A stretch of 64,000 bases of DNA from Bradyrhizobium hereditatis (GTDB taxonomy: Bacteria; Pseudomonadota; Alphaproteobacteria; Rhizobiales; Xanthobacteraceae). The notes under the pieces were generated by a model. The model did not search any database. It was not told the DNA's origin and saw nothing but the letters and a program-made list of their open reading frames with translations. The position numbers were made by a program, and so were the translations under genes. Positions 23,871 to 32,862 of this stretch are shown piece after piece. How positions within the stretch are numbered: the first letter of the stretch is position 1; each line of letters begins with the position of its first letter. The DNA lies in assembly GCF_020329435.1 (NCBI RefSeq), contig NZ_JAGKJK010000010.1, positions 291,239-355,238 of the forward strand, written 5' to 3'.

Positions 23871-25172
23871 TCAGTCGACCGGGAATGCCGTTTTCAACCG
23901 CATCGCACTCTCGCCCAGCATGGCAGCGTCGAGCCTTCCCTCGGCCGAGGCCGCCATGGCACAGCCAAAGATGCGATAGAACTGCGCCCCGTCGAAGGCG
24001 ACCAGCAGCAGATCTACGCCGGCATTGAGCGCCTCTACCACGGCCGTGCAGACATTGTGTTGATAGATGGCACCCATCACGAGGTCGTCGGTCATGACGA
24101 CACCCTGATAGTTCCATGTCCTGCGAATGATGCCGTCGACGACCTTCTTGGAGTGCGACGCTGGGCGATCGGGATCGACCAATGTCAGCGTCACATGTCC
24201 GACCATCAGTTGCGCTTTCGAGCCAGCCAGCACTCTTTTGAACGGCATCCAGTCGGACGCTTCAAGTTCGTCGACAGACGTATCGAGCTCGGCGCTGAAA
24301 TGATGGGTGTCCGTTCGTACGCGCCCGAGCCCCGGAAAATGCTTCACCGTCGCCCCAACGCCGGACGCTTCGAGGCCGCTCACATAAGCCAGTGCAATGT
24401 CGGCGACGACAGCCGGATCGTCGGAAATCGCGCGCTGGCCGATCAGCGTGTTGAAATCGAACCGATTGCGCTTCGCTTCAGGTCGCAGATCCAGCACCGG
24501 CGCAAGATTGAGATTGACGCCAAGCGCCGTCAGCTCCTGCCCGTGAGTGCGCCCGAACGCCTCTGCTTTCTCGGCGCGGATAGCCGGCGCCAAGTTCGCA
24601 AGCGTCGATAGCGCCGGCAGCTTGGTCAGCGGTGGCGCCAGATGCGAGACGATGCCGCCTTCCTGATCGGCCGCAACGATCAGCGGCGGCAGGCCAGTGG
24701 CACGACGTCTTTCCTGCAGTGCCGAGAGCTCCTCCTTCAGACGCGCCGGCGACGATCCCTTGACGTTGTGCTTCGTGATATAGACGCCGGCAATCAGCCC
24801 CTTCTCGGCAAGGACAGCCACTTCGGGGAATGACGAGTATCCGACGACAAAGTGTCGCCCAAGGCTTCGCACCTGCGGGGCATCGGCCAGCAGGACACGC
24901 TGCTTGCGCCATTCAAACGCAGTGTCCGCACCGAGCATCGATAGCGATGGCAGGCTCCACAGCAGAATGAGCGCCCTTCCCGCCACGCCTCTCCTCCAAT
25001 AGCCGCGGCGGATGAGGATGACAGCGACAATGATGCTCGCCGCGAACAGAACGATATTTCCCGTACCGCGCAGCAAGATCAGATACGGATCATTCTTATT
25101 GGCTGCAGCGAGAACGAAGACGGCTCCGGCGAGCCAGACCAGAATGAGGCCGATACGTCTGAGAATTTGCAT
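23871..25172 (-). CDS. GH3-family glycosidase (beta-N-acetylhexosaminidase-like), membrane anchored
   Basis: A 433-residue protein with two N-terminal hydrophobic helices (GLILVWLAGAVFVLAA; GNIVLFAASIIVAVILI) followed by a GH3 catalytic domain. Recognisable motifs are IVAADQEGGIVSHLAPPLT, NLNLAPVLDLRPEAKRN, GATVKHFPGLGRVRTDTHH with the DTH dyad, and GVVMTDDLVMGA, whose Asp is the likely nucleophile. NagZ-type members release N-acetylglucosamine from cell-wall fragments; others act on other glycans, so the substrate is open. The membrane anchor places the enzyme outside the cytosol, unlike NagZ. No cell-wall recycling genes are adjacent. Confidence 0.8.
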   Translation of the reverse strand: MQILRRIGLILVWLAGAVFVLAAANKNDPYLILLRGTGNIVLFAASIIVAVILIRRGYWRRGVAGRALILLWSLPSLSMLGADTAFEWRKQRVLLADAPQVRSLGRHFVVGYSSFPEVAVLAEKGLIAGVYITKHNVKGSSPARLKEELSALQERRRATGLPPLIVAADQEGGIVSHLAPPLTKLPALSTLANLAPAIRAEKAEAFGRTHGQELTALGVNLNLAPVLDLRPEAKRNRFDFNTLIGQRAISDDPAVVADIALAYVSGLEASGVGATVKHFPGLGRVRTDTHHFSAELDTSVDELEASDWMPFKRVLAGSKAQLMVGHVTLTLVDPDRPASHSKKVVDGIIRRTWNYQGVVMTDDLVMGAIYQHNVCTAVVEALNAGVDLLLVAFDGAQFYRIFGCAMAASAEGRLDAAMLGESAMRLKTAFPVD

Positions 25173-25465
25173 GAAACTCGATGAGGGCTTGCGCGAGGAA
25201 GGACGAGACCATTGCCCGTATCAAACTTGTCTGGTTAGCGCGAGCGCATAACCGCGGCTGCACGGAAACTGCATAAAAATCCTGAACTCTTGCAGACGGT
25301 AGTCCAATCAATTGCACAACGCCGCCAGATAGTCCGTCTCGCGGATCAGCGGTGATCATCGAAATGTCCATTCCCACAAGACTAGCCAATGACGGGTGGT
25401 GGCTATGCGAGCGCCCCACCGCCGCGCTGGTTTGCAATTTTCCTCTCAAGACAGGTGATGCAATA

Positions 25466-26953
25466 ATGACCGATATCACCACGCCGGCATCCGATGCGGG
25501 CTCTACTCAGGAAGGTACTTTTCCCGTCAAAACAGCAATCGTTCTGGCGCTGGCTACGCTGGCCGACTGGCTGTTCTACGGATACGGCATCGGTATATCG
25601 GCCGCTATTTTTGCGGTGGTCTTGGCCTGCGGTTCGCTGCTGGCCAACATCGCAATCTTGAACCGAAAGAAGGTGCCACTGGCTTTCGCGCTTCTGCTCG
25701 GAGCCCTCGTCCCGGCCGTGGAGGAATTCAACATCGCGTCTTTGACTTTCATGGTGCTGGGACTGGGTGTTGGCCTGCTGTTGACGACCAATCGCGATCA
25801 ACATCATCTCGGTGAGCGAGCCGCTGCATTATGCGACCTTTATCTGGTCGGCCCGTTCAGATTTTTTCGCGATGCCATCGGTGCATTCAACCTGCCGGCA
25901 CTGAAGACCGGATTTACCCTGTGGTTCATTCCCATAGTCCTCAGCGGCATCTTCGTGTTTCTGCTCGTATCGGCCAATCCATTGCTGGAGAAGTGGATCA
26001 GCCTGCTGAACCCGGGTAACACGACTTCTTACATCAGTCTCGGACGCGTCCTGTTCTGGACCTTGGCGCTCTCACTGGTATGGCCCATTATCCACGTCCG
26101 TTGGAGGAGCAAACGCGAGATATCGGCAGGATTGACCGAAGCGGCGGCACTGGCGCAGGGAGTACCATCGAGCCAAAACAACTTCTTCGGTGTGGCAACG
26201 ATCCTGCGATCACTGATCCTGTTCAACCTGTTGTTTGCCGTTCAGACCATCCTCGACGTTGTCTATCTCTGGGGCAACGCGACCTTGCCCGCCGATATCA
26301 GCTACGCCTCGTATGCGCATCGCGGCGCCTACCCTCTCATCGTCACGGCCCTGTTGGCAGCAGCTTTCGTTCTCGCCGCCATGCGGCCGCGCGGCCCGGC
26401 CGAGCAATCGCGGCTGATCCGAACGTTGGTCTATCTTTGGGTGGCACAAAATATCCTGCTCGTGCTGTCATCGATCCTGCGCCTCGATCTCTATGTTCAA
26501 GTCTATTTGTTGACATGGTGGCGCGTCGCGGCGTTCATCTGGATGATACTGGTCGCCCTGGGACTCATGCTGATCGTCGCCCGCATCGTTCTGAACCGCT
26601 CGAATGATTGGCTGATCCGCGCTAACCTCATCACTCTGACGGCAACGCTCTACGTCTGCTCGCTGATCAATTTCGCGGCCATCATCGCTGACTACAATGT
26701 CAGCCACAGCCGCGAGGCCACCGGCAAAGGCGTAGCGATCGATATGAACTATCTGTTTTCCCTGGGGCCGCAGGCATTGCGCGCGATCGACAGGGCCCTT
26801 ACGCTTCGTGGAATCGATCCCACCCTTGTTTCCCGCCGTGGTTGCCTTGTAGAACAGCAAGTGAAAAATACGGCATCCTGGCGCTCCTGGGGATTTCGGA
26901 GCTGGCGCCTCCAGCGCGCCATGGACGCCCAAAAGAGTTTGACCACAGGCTAA
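25466..26953 (+). CDS. DUF4173 (DUF4153-type) multi-pass membrane protein
   Basis: A 495-residue membrane protein from the ATG at 25466 with AGGTG upstream; a frame to 25352 would add 38 residues. About 12 hydrophobic helices are visible, including TAIVLALATLADWLFYGYGI and LRSLILFNLLFAVQTILDVV. The pattern YLWGNATLPADISYASYAHR is characteristic of DUF4173 proteins. Their biochemical role is unknown. It lies 34 bases before the response regulator gene and is likely cotranscribed with it and with the kinase, so it may take part in signal perception or be a target of the pair. The last 60 residues are soluble. Confidence 0.75.
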   Translation: MTDITTPASDAGSTQEGTFPVKTAIVLALATLADWLFYGYGIGISAAIFAVVLACGSLLANIAILNRKKVPLAFALLLGALVPAVEEFNIASLTFMVLGLGVGLLLTTNRDQHHLGERAAALCDLYLVGPFRFFRDAIGAFNLPALKTGFTLWFIPIVLSGIFVFLLVSANPLLEKWISLLNPGNTTSYISLGRVLFWTLALSLVWPIIHVRWRSKREISAGLTEAAALAQGVPSSQNNFFGVATILRSLILFNLLFAVQTILDVVYLWGNATLPADISYASYAHRGAYPLIVTALLAAAFVLAAMRPRGPAEQSRLIRTLVYLWVAQNILLVLSSILRLDLYVQVYLLTWWRVAAFIWMILVALGLMLIVARIVLNRSNDWLIRANLITLTATLYVCSLINFAAIIADYNVSHSREATGKGVAIDMNYLFSLGPQALRAIDRALTLRGIDPTLVSRRGCLVEQQVKNTASWRSWGFRSWRLQRAMDAQKSLTTG

Positions 26954-26987
26954 TTCGATCGCAGACCAGTTGCGCCGGGAGAAACGT

Positions 26988-27692
26988 TTGACGCACCGCA
27001 TTCTCAGCGTTGACGATGATCTTCATATCCGCGAGGTCATCCGCGTCGCACTGAAAAAGGCCGGAATGACCGTCTTCGAAGCGCGCGACGGCAAGGAAGC
27101 ATTGACCCGCTTTGCCGCGGACAAGCCGGACCTGATCGTTCTGGACATCGGCATGCCCGAATTCGACGGCCTCGACGTCTGCCGGGAAATCAGAAGGTCC
27201 TCAAGCGTTCCGATCCTTTTTCTGTCCGCTCGCGACGACGAGATCGATCGCGTCCTGGGCCTCGAAATTGGTGGCGACGATTACGTCACCAAGCCGTTCA
27301 GCCCGCGCGAGCTGGTCGCGCGCGTGAACGTTATCCTGCGCCGCATCGCGCAGCGTGGCCAGGATGGCAGAACGTCCACAGCTGCGCTATCGCAAGGCAG
27401 GCTATCCATAGACCCCGAACAGCATGTCGCGGAATTTGCCGGTAGTCCGCTGCGGCTGACGGCCATCGAGTTCGGTATTCTCCGAGCCTTCCTGACGCGG
27501 CCGACCTTCGTCTTCAGCCGCGAGCAGATCATGGGCGCCGCTTACCAGCTCAACATCCAGGTATCGGATCGCACCATCGACAGCCACATCCGCAACATCC
27601 GCGCCAAGCTGTCGGCCGTGAACTGCGACAACGTCATCGAAACCATTCACGGCGTCGGCTTTAAGCTCGGCCGATGCGAGCCGCAGGCATGA
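26988..27692 (+). CDS. OmpR-family response regulator, CreB-like
   Basis: I place the start at the TTG at 26988, giving a short N-terminus (THRILSVDDDLHIREVIRVA), because GGGAGA lies a few bases upstream; a TTG at 26970 is the alternative. The receiver domain has the acidic DDD, the phosphoacceptor Asp in LIVLDIGMPEFDG, the Thr/Ser SARDDEIDRV and the Lys in YVTKPFSPREL. The winged-helix output domain follows (LTAIEFGILRAFLTRPTFVF; TIDSHIRNIRAKL). The receiver is similar to CreB/ChvI-type regulators. Its stop overlaps the ATG of the kinase gene, so it is controlled together with it. Confidence 0.85.
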   Translation: MTHRILSVDDDLHIREVIRVALKKAGMTVFEARDGKEALTRFAADKPDLIVLDIGMPEFDGLDVCREIRRSSSVPILFLSARDDEIDRVLGLEIGGDDYVTKPFSPRELVARVNVILRRIAQRGQDGRTSTAALSQGRLSIDPEQHVAEFAGSPLRLTAIEFGILRAFLTRPTFVFSREQIMGAAYQLNIQVSDRTIDSHIRNIRAKLSAVNCDNVIETIHGVGFKLGRCEPQA

Positions 27693-29281
27693 CATCGCGC
27701 GCACGCGAGAAATGGCGACCGTCATTGGGACTGGTCATTTTCGCCATGCTCGCCTCGGTAGCGATGCTGCCCCTCGTTGGACTATTCTTCTTCCGCCTTT
27801 ATGACAATCAGCTCATCCATCAAACCCAGGCCGAATTGATCGCCCAAAGCCGCGTGCTGGCGGCGGTCTATGCGCGCGAGGTGGAAGCAATTCTCGCCGC
27901 CGGCATTGCCCTCGGCGTAGAAATTCCACCCGAAGCGCGCCCCGACCGGGGCGACCAGCTAACGCCGATCCGCCCCGCCCTCGATCTCGCCGCCGGCGGC
28001 GATCTGCTCCGGCGACGGCCGAATGCCCTTCCCGCGAGCGCACCAGCTTCGCCTGCCTATGTCGAGATCGGCACGCGCCTGATGCCGATCATCCTGGAAA
28101 CGCAGAAGGTCACGCTGGCCGGATTCCGTATCCTTGATCCACGTGGCGTCGTCATCGCCGGCCGTGACGAGGTCGGCCAATCGCTTGCCCACATCGACGA
28201 AGTGGCCAGGGCGATGCAGGGACAGTACCGGGCGGTGCTGCGCATTCGCAAACCCGACAAGCCTCCGCCTCCGATCTACTCGATCAGCCGCGGCGTGGGC
28301 GTGCATGTGTTTTCGGCAATGCCTGTCATCGTCAACAACCGCGTGGCCGGTGTCGTCTATACGTCGAGAACGCCGAGCAATATCTTCGATCATTTCTATC
28401 AGGAGCGCCGCAAGTTCATTCTGGCGGGCCTTACGGTCGTTCTGGCGACCATCGCCATCGGCCTGATTTTCTCCCGAACCGTCACCCGGCCGATGCGCGA
28501 GCTGGTCGATCGCGCCCAGCGCATCGGCCGCGGCGACCGCGACGCATTCAAGCCGCTCGCCCATTACGGCACGCGCGAGTTCGCCCAGCTGTCCGACAGC
28601 TTCCTCGATATGGCCGAGCAATTATCGCGGCGGTCGGACTACATCGCGACGTTTTCGTCGCACCTCACCCACGAGCTGAAGTCGCCGCTGACGTCGATCA
28701 AGGGGGCCGCCGAATTGCTGCTGGACTCCGTTGAAAGCAAATCCGACAACCTCACCCGGATGGAGCAGAAGAACTTCATCTCGAACATTCTGAGCGATGC
28801 CGGGCGTCTGGAAGTCATGACCCAGCGGTTGCGCGAGCTGGCGCGCGCCGAGACCGCGCCGCAGAACGAGCATACCGAACTCTCACAGGTGATCGGCGGA
28901 TTGAAGAGCCGGTTTCCGACACGCGCAATCGACGCAACGGGCTGTCTGGACCGCTCGATCGGCATGTCCAACGAAAAAGCCCTGATCGTCCTGTCACACC
29001 TGACCGACAACGCCATTCGTCACAATGCGAAGAACGTCCGGCTCGAAGCGGTCGCTGAGGACAGTTCCGTGAGAATGACCGTCAGCAATGACGGCGATCC
29101 GATATCAGAGCCGAACCGGGAGAAGATCTTCGACGCCTTTTTCACCACCCGCCGCGACACCGGCGGCACGGGCATGGGACTCTCGATCGTCCGCGCCGTG
29201 ATGACCAGCCATGGCGGATCGATCAGGCTGTTGCCGACCAGCCAGGGCGTTATGTTCGAACTGCAGTTTCCGGCAGCCTGA
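27689..29281 (+). CDS. HAMP-containing sensor histidine kinase, partner of the preceding regulator
   Basis: A 530-residue kinase from the ATG at 27689, overlapping the regulator TGA (ATGA). The first membrane helix is LVIFAMLASVAMLPLVGLFF. A periplasmic sensor region of about 220 residues follows, containing PAYVEIGTRLMPIILETQ and LRIRKPDKPPPPIYS. The second helix is AGLTVVLATIAIGLIF, then HAMP (RPMRELVDRAQRIGRGDRDA). The DHp domain has SHLTHELKSPLTSIKGAAEL, with the phosphorylated His. The ATPase domain has NAIRHNAK, and GGTGMGLSIVRA. The pair and upstream DUF4173 gene make one operon. The stimulus is unknown. Confidence 0.85.
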   Translation: MTSRAREKWRPSLGLVIFAMLASVAMLPLVGLFFFRLYDNQLIHQTQAELIAQSRVLAAVYAREVEAILAAGIALGVEIPPEARPDRGDQLTPIRPALDLAAGGDLLRRRPNALPASAPASPAYVEIGTRLMPIILETQKVTLAGFRILDPRGVVIAGRDEVGQSLAHIDEVARAMQGQYRAVLRIRKPDKPPPPIYSISRGVGVHVFSAMPVIVNNRVAGVVYTSRTPSNIFDHFYQERRKFILAGLTVVLATIAIGLIFSRTVTRPMRELVDRAQRIGRGDRDAFKPLAHYGTREFAQLSDSFLDMAEQLSRRSDYIATFSSHLTHELKSPLTSIKGAAELLLDSVESKSDNLTRMEQKNFISNILSDAGRLEVMTQRLRELARAETAPQNEHTELSQVIGGLKSRFPTRAIDATGCLDRSIGMSNEKALIVLSHLTDNAIRHNAKNVRLEAVAEDSSVRMTVSNDGDPISEPNREKIFDAFFTTRRDTGGTGMGLSIVRAVMTSHGGSIRLLPTSQGVMFELQFPAA

Positions 29282-29292
29282 GGCCGCTAGCT

Positions 29293-30525
29293 TCAGACCC
29301 GCTCGATGATGATGGCCGGCGCCATGCCACCGGCGGCGCACATCGTCACCAGGCCCCGCTTGAGATCGCGCCGCTCCAACTCGTCCAGCACGGTCCCGAT
29401 CAGGATCGAACCGGTTGCACCGATGGGGTGGCCGAGCGCGATCGAGCCGCCATTGACGTTGACCTTGTCGCGATCGAGCTTGAGATCGCGGATAAACTTT
29501 TCGGCGACGACCGCAAACGCCTCGTTGATCTCGAACAGATCGATGTCGTCGATGGTGAGGCCGGCCTTGGCCAACACCTTGCGGGCCGCCGGCACCGGCG
29601 CGTTCAACATCAACGTCGGGGAGTCTCCCATATTCGCCATGGCAACGACACGGGCGCGCGGCTTAAGGCCATGGGCTTTTGCATAACTCGGCGACGCCAG
29701 CAGGATGGCCGCCGAGCCGTCGACGACGCCGGAAGAATTGCCGGCGTGATGCACAAAGTTGATGTCGAGATCAGGGTATTTGTCCAGGATGAGTTTGCGG
29801 TAAGTCGTGCCCTTGTCGTCAAGCGGATAGTCGGCGATAGCCGGGAATGCCGGCTTCAGGGCGGCCAACCCTTCGAGCGTGGTCTGCGGCCGCGGGTATT
29901 CCTCACGGTCAAGCGCGAGGCTGCCGTCTTCGCGATAAACCGGCACGAGGCTCTTGTCGAAATAGCCGCCCTTGATGGCGGCTGCCGCGCGCTTCTGGCT
30001 CTCGAGGCCGAGTTCATCGACATCTTGCCGCGTGATGCCTTCCAGCGTCGCCACCGCGTCGGCGCAGACACCCTGATGCGATTGCGGATGCCGGGCGCGC
30101 AGGCGAAGATTACCGTTGTCCATCATGAACGGCCCCTCGCCGCGACGCCCCTCCATTGACATCATTTCGGTGCCGCCGGCGATGACGAGATCTTCCGAGC
30201 CCGACATGATCGCATTAGCGGCCATGTTGACGCTGGTGATGCCGGAACCGCAGAACCGGTCGAGCGTCACGCCGCTGGCCCGGACGTCATAGCCGGCATC
30301 GAGCGCCGACATCCGCCCGAGATCACCGCTCTGCTGGCCGCGCTGCGAGCTGGTACCCCAGATGATGTCATCGACATCAGCCGTGTTGATGCCGGTGCGA
30401 TCGGCCAGGGCACGCAACACCGTGGCGCCGAGCTGCTGGGGATGGATTCCCGACAGGGCGCCCTTACCAGCCTTGCCGATGCCCCGCGGTGTCCTGCATG
30501 CGTCGATGATCAGCGCGTCAACCAT
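29293..30525 (-). CDS. acetyl-CoA acyltransferase (thiolase)
   Basis: A 410-residue thiolase cleaves beta-ketoacyl-CoA to acetyl-CoA and a shortened acyl-CoA, or the reverse. The acylated cysteine is in LDRFCGSGITSVNMAANAIM. The C-terminal motifs are NEAFAVVAEKF, NVNGGSIALGHPIGATGS and VTMCAAGGMAPA, with the catalytic His and second Cys. It is the last gene of the leftward catabolic operon and would supply the final cleavage step of the pathway. Degradative FadA-type function fits the neighbours (hydratase, lyase), but the chain-length preference is not visible. It is convergent with the histidine kinase gene, 12 bases apart. Confidence 0.9.
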   Translation of the reverse strand: MVDALIIDACRTPRGIGKAGKGALSGIHPQQLGATVLRALADRTGINTADVDDIIWGTSSQRGQQSGDLGRMSALDAGYDVRASGVTLDRFCGSGITSVNMAANAIMSGSEDLVIAGGTEMMSMEGRRGEGPFMMDNGNLRLRARHPQSHQGVCADAVATLEGITRQDVDELGLESQKRAAAAIKGGYFDKSLVPVYREDGSLALDREEYPRPQTTLEGLAALKPAFPAIADYPLDDKGTTYRKLILDKYPDLDINFVHHAGNSSGVVDGSAAILLASPSYAKAHGLKPRARVVAMANMGDSPTLMLNAPVPAARKVLAKAGLTIDDIDLFEINEAFAVVAEKFIRDLKLDRDKVNVNGGSIALGHPIGATGSILIGTVLDELERRDLKRGLVTMCAAGGMAPAIIIERV

Positions 30526-30609
30526 GGTGTGTCCTCGAATATGTCGATCGGCCGCATTTGCCGCCGACCAAACTGTAAAGTCAATCTAATCAAGGTTAGC
30601 CGGATTTCG

Positions 30610-31467
30610 TTACCTTCCTCGCAGCGCGAGGATCTTCTCTGCGGCGCGCAGATGCGGCTTGTCGATCATTTTGCCGTCGATCTTGACGACACCGGAAGTC
30701 GGATTCTCATTGAACGCCTTCACGACCTTCTCCGACCAGGCGATTTCCTCGTCCGTCGGCATGAAGGCCGCGTTGACGACGTCGACATGCTTGGGATGGA
30801 TCACCGCCTTGGCGAGGAACCCGTCTTGGCGCGCGGCAATGGACTCTTCCCTGAGCGCGTCGAGATCGTTGATATCAGTCGCAATGGTATCAATGGCAAC
30901 AACGCCGGCCGCAGCCGCACTGATCAGGCAGAGATCGCGCGCCAGCAGGAATGGTCCATGAAAGCGACCGTCAGTCCGGTTGCGCGACGCACCGAGCGAG
31001 GCTGCGAGATCCTCGGCGCCCCACATCATGCCCCATAGCCGCGGGCTCATGTTCTCGAAATCGAGCAGCTTGAGGACCGCCCGCGCCGTCTCAGTGGCTA
31101 CCGTAACGATTCGCGTCGTTCCCTGTTCAATCCCCGCGGCTGCCTCGAAGGCGTCCAGATACAGAGAAAGGCGATTGACGTCGGCGGCGCCGGCGCATTT
31201 CGGCAATACGATGCCGTCAGGCCGGCCCGGCATCACGGCGGCGAGGTCACCAAGCGTCAGGCCGGTATCGAGCGCGTTGACGCGGACATATGCCTTCTGG
31301 TTCGGATTGCGGGCGTCGAGCATTTCGCGGACCGTCTTCCGCGCACCGACTTTCTCCTCCGGCGCAATCGAATCTTCGAGATCGAGGATCAGCGCATCAG
31401 CCGCGGTCTTCTTGGCGCTTTCAAATTTGCGCAGGCTGTCGCCGGGAACGAACAGGAACGATCGCAT
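30610..31467 (-). CDS. HpcH/HpaI-CitE-like lyase (acyl-CoA/malyl-CoA type)
   Basis: A 285-residue enzyme of the CitE/malyl-CoA lyase family. MRSFLFVPGDSLRKFESAKK, then ALILDLEDSIAPEEKVGART-like sequence (with Lys in place), YVRVNALDTGLT and GIVLPKCAGAADV are family signatures; GMMWGAEDLAASLGASRN carries the metal-binding acidic residues. Members cleave or form 3-hydroxyacyl-CoA thioesters of malyl, citramalyl or related type. In this operon it would act on a CoA intermediate before or beside the thiolase. It is 5 bases from the MaoC gene. Confidence 0.85.
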   Translation of the reverse strand: MRSFLFVPGDSLRKFESAKKTAADALILDLEDSIAPEEKVGARKTVREMLDARNPNQKAYVRVNALDTGLTLGDLAAVMPGRPDGIVLPKCAGAADVNRLSLYLDAFEAAAGIEQGTTRIVTVATETARAVLKLLDFENMSPRLWGMMWGAEDLAASLGASRNRTDGRFHGPFLLARDLCLISAAAAGVVAIDTIATDINDLDALREESIAARQDGFLAKAVIHPKHVDVVNAAFMPTDEEIAWSEKVVKAFNENPTSGVVKIDGKMIDKPHLRAAEKILALRGR

Positions 31468-31472
31468 TGGTC

Positions 31473-31928
31473 TTATGCCTTCGGCTTGCAGTGCATCAGG
31501 CCGGTGCGGCGACAGCTTGCCACCACCTCGCCGCGCTGGTTGGTCATGGTGTGCTCGAACTCCACGATGCCTTGGTTCGGCCGCGACTTGCTCTCGCGTT
31601 TGCTGATAATCTTGGTGTGCGCCTTGAGCGTATCGCCGTGAAACACCGGCTTTGGAAACTTGACGTCGGTCATGCCAAGGTTGCCGATCGTGGTGCCAAG
31701 CGTTGTGTCGTAAACGCTCATACCGATCATGATGCCGAGCGTATAAATGCTGTTGAACAAACGCTGGCCGAATTCGGTATTCTCAGCGAAATGTGCATCG
31801 ATGTGCAGCGGCTGCGGATTCATGGTCAGCAGGCTGAACATCGTGTTGTCCATCTCGGTCACGGTGCGGCTGAACTCGTGATGGAATTCCCGGCCGATCT
31901 CGAACTCCTCGAAATACAATCCAGCCAT
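31473..31928 (-). CDS. MaoC-family (hotdog) enoyl-CoA hydratase
   Basis: A 151-residue hotdog-fold protein from the ATG at 31928, which shares one base with the upstream TAA. The catalytic hydratase-2 motif region is MFSLLTMNPQPLHIDAHFAE, containing the Asn/Asp and His pair, followed by NSIYTLGIMIGMSV and KPVFHGDTLKAHTKI. Such proteins hydrate enoyl-CoA (R-specific) or a related mesaconyl/beta-methylmalyl-CoA. Its juxtaposition to a CitE-like lyase is a pairing known from methylmalyl-CoA or citramalyl-CoA routes (established for Mcd/Mcl-type pairs). Which compound is used here is not known. Confidence 0.85.
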   Translation of the reverse strand: MAGLYFEEFEIGREFHHEFSRTVTEMDNTMFSLLTMNPQPLHIDAHFAENTEFGQRLFNSIYTLGIMIGMSVYDTTLGTTIGNLGMTDVKFPKPVFHGDTLKAHTKIISKRESKSRPNQGIVEFEHTMTNQRGEVVASCRRTGLMHCKPKA

Positions 31929-32704
31929 TAGCGCCCCCTGTAGTGCGGCGTTCGCTTCTCGACGAACGCATTCAAGCCTTCCTGACAATCTTCCGTCGTG
32001 GCAACAAGCGCAAAGCTCTCGGCCGCATTCTCGACCGAGCGGCGAAAATCGGCGTCGACCGCCCGCATGAAGGCATCGCGCCCGATCTTCATGACGATGG
32101 GCGACTTTTCAGCTAGCTTGCACGCAATCTCCCGCGCGCGCTCGAGCGCGGTCCCCTTCGGCACTACTTCGCTGAGCAGACCCATGCGAAACGCCGTCGC
32201 GGCATCCAAGGGTTCGCCCAGGAATAGCGGCCCAAAGGCCTGGTGCTTGCCGACCAGCCGCGGCAATTGCACGAAGTGAATCGCTGGGATCAAGCCAACA
32301 TCGATCTCGGGATAGCCGAAGGTGCAGGCATCGCCCGCGATGATCATGTCGCAGGAGATCGCAATCGTCATCCCGCCGGCGCGTACCGCACCATCGAGCG
32401 CGGCGATCGTCGGTTTACCCAAGCGATACTGGGTATCGTTGAGTGCGAAATATAGCCGCTCAAGGAATTTTTTGGTCTCGATTCCGGGTTTGCCCCGAAC
32501 AATGTCGAGATCGAGACCGGCGCAGAACACCTTGTGCGCGCTGCCGATGATGACGGCGCGCACCGCTTCGTCGCCTCTCGCCCTCGCCAGAGCCGCCAGC
32601 AGCGCGTCGATCAAGTCCATGCTGAGCGCATTGACCGGTGGGCGATCGAGCATGATCTCGGCAATATTTCCCGAAACGGAATAACGAACGAGTTCGGTGC
32701 TCAT
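31928..32704 (-). CDS. enoyl-CoA hydratase/isomerase family protein
   Basis: A 258-residue crotonase-fold protein. The N-terminus has AEIMLDRPPVNALSMDLIDA; oxyanion-hole glycines lie in HKVFCAGLDLDIVRG and DGAVRAGGMTIAISCDMIIA; then FGYPEIDVGLIPAIHFVQLP. One catalytic Glu of classical hydratases (in the GGG...xE position) is replaced by sequence reading YPEIDVGL, which retains one acidic residue. So hydratase, isomerase or hydrolase activity are all possible. Its ATG overlaps the TGA of the CoA-transferase remnant, and its TAA overlaps the maoC ATG. It is part of the leftward catabolic operon. Confidence 0.8.
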   Translation of the reverse strand: MSTELVRYSVSGNIAEIMLDRPPVNALSMDLIDALLAALARARGDEAVRAVIIGSAHKVFCAGLDLDIVRGKPGIETKKFLERLYFALNDTQYRLGKPTIAALDGAVRAGGMTIAISCDMIIAGDACTFGYPEIDVGLIPAIHFVQLPRLVGKHQAFGPLFLGEPLDAATAFRMGLLSEVVPKGTALERAREIACKLAEKSPIVMKIGRDAFMRAVDADFRRSVENAAESFALVATTEDCQEGLNAFVEKRTPHYRGR

Positions 32705-32862
32705 GCCTTGCCTCCCTTGGCCTGACGCACCGCGCCGGCCTTGACCAGATCGTCGATGGCGCCTTGCTCGAAGCCCGCTTCGAGCAACACCTCAAAACTG
32801 TCCTGGCCTATATCAGGTGCGGGGCGCAAGTCAGCTTCCGAGAAGCTCGCCGGCCGAAAGCT
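32701..32862 (-). pseudogene. C-terminal remnant of a CaiB/BaiF CoA transferase between livF and ech
   Basis: Read leftward in a frame that ends in TGA overlapping the hydratase ATG, the sequence is SFRPASFSEADLRPAPDIGQ, then DSFEVLLEAGFEQGAIDDLV and KAGAVRQAKGGKA. The string PAPDIGQ (compare APLLGEH in the intact gene at 12312) followed by two closing helices is the typical C-terminus of class III CoA transferases. Everything upstream of about residue 50 from the end is missing and the sequence runs directly into livF. So an ancestral operon had a CoA transferase here, later mostly deleted. Confidence 0.65.
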
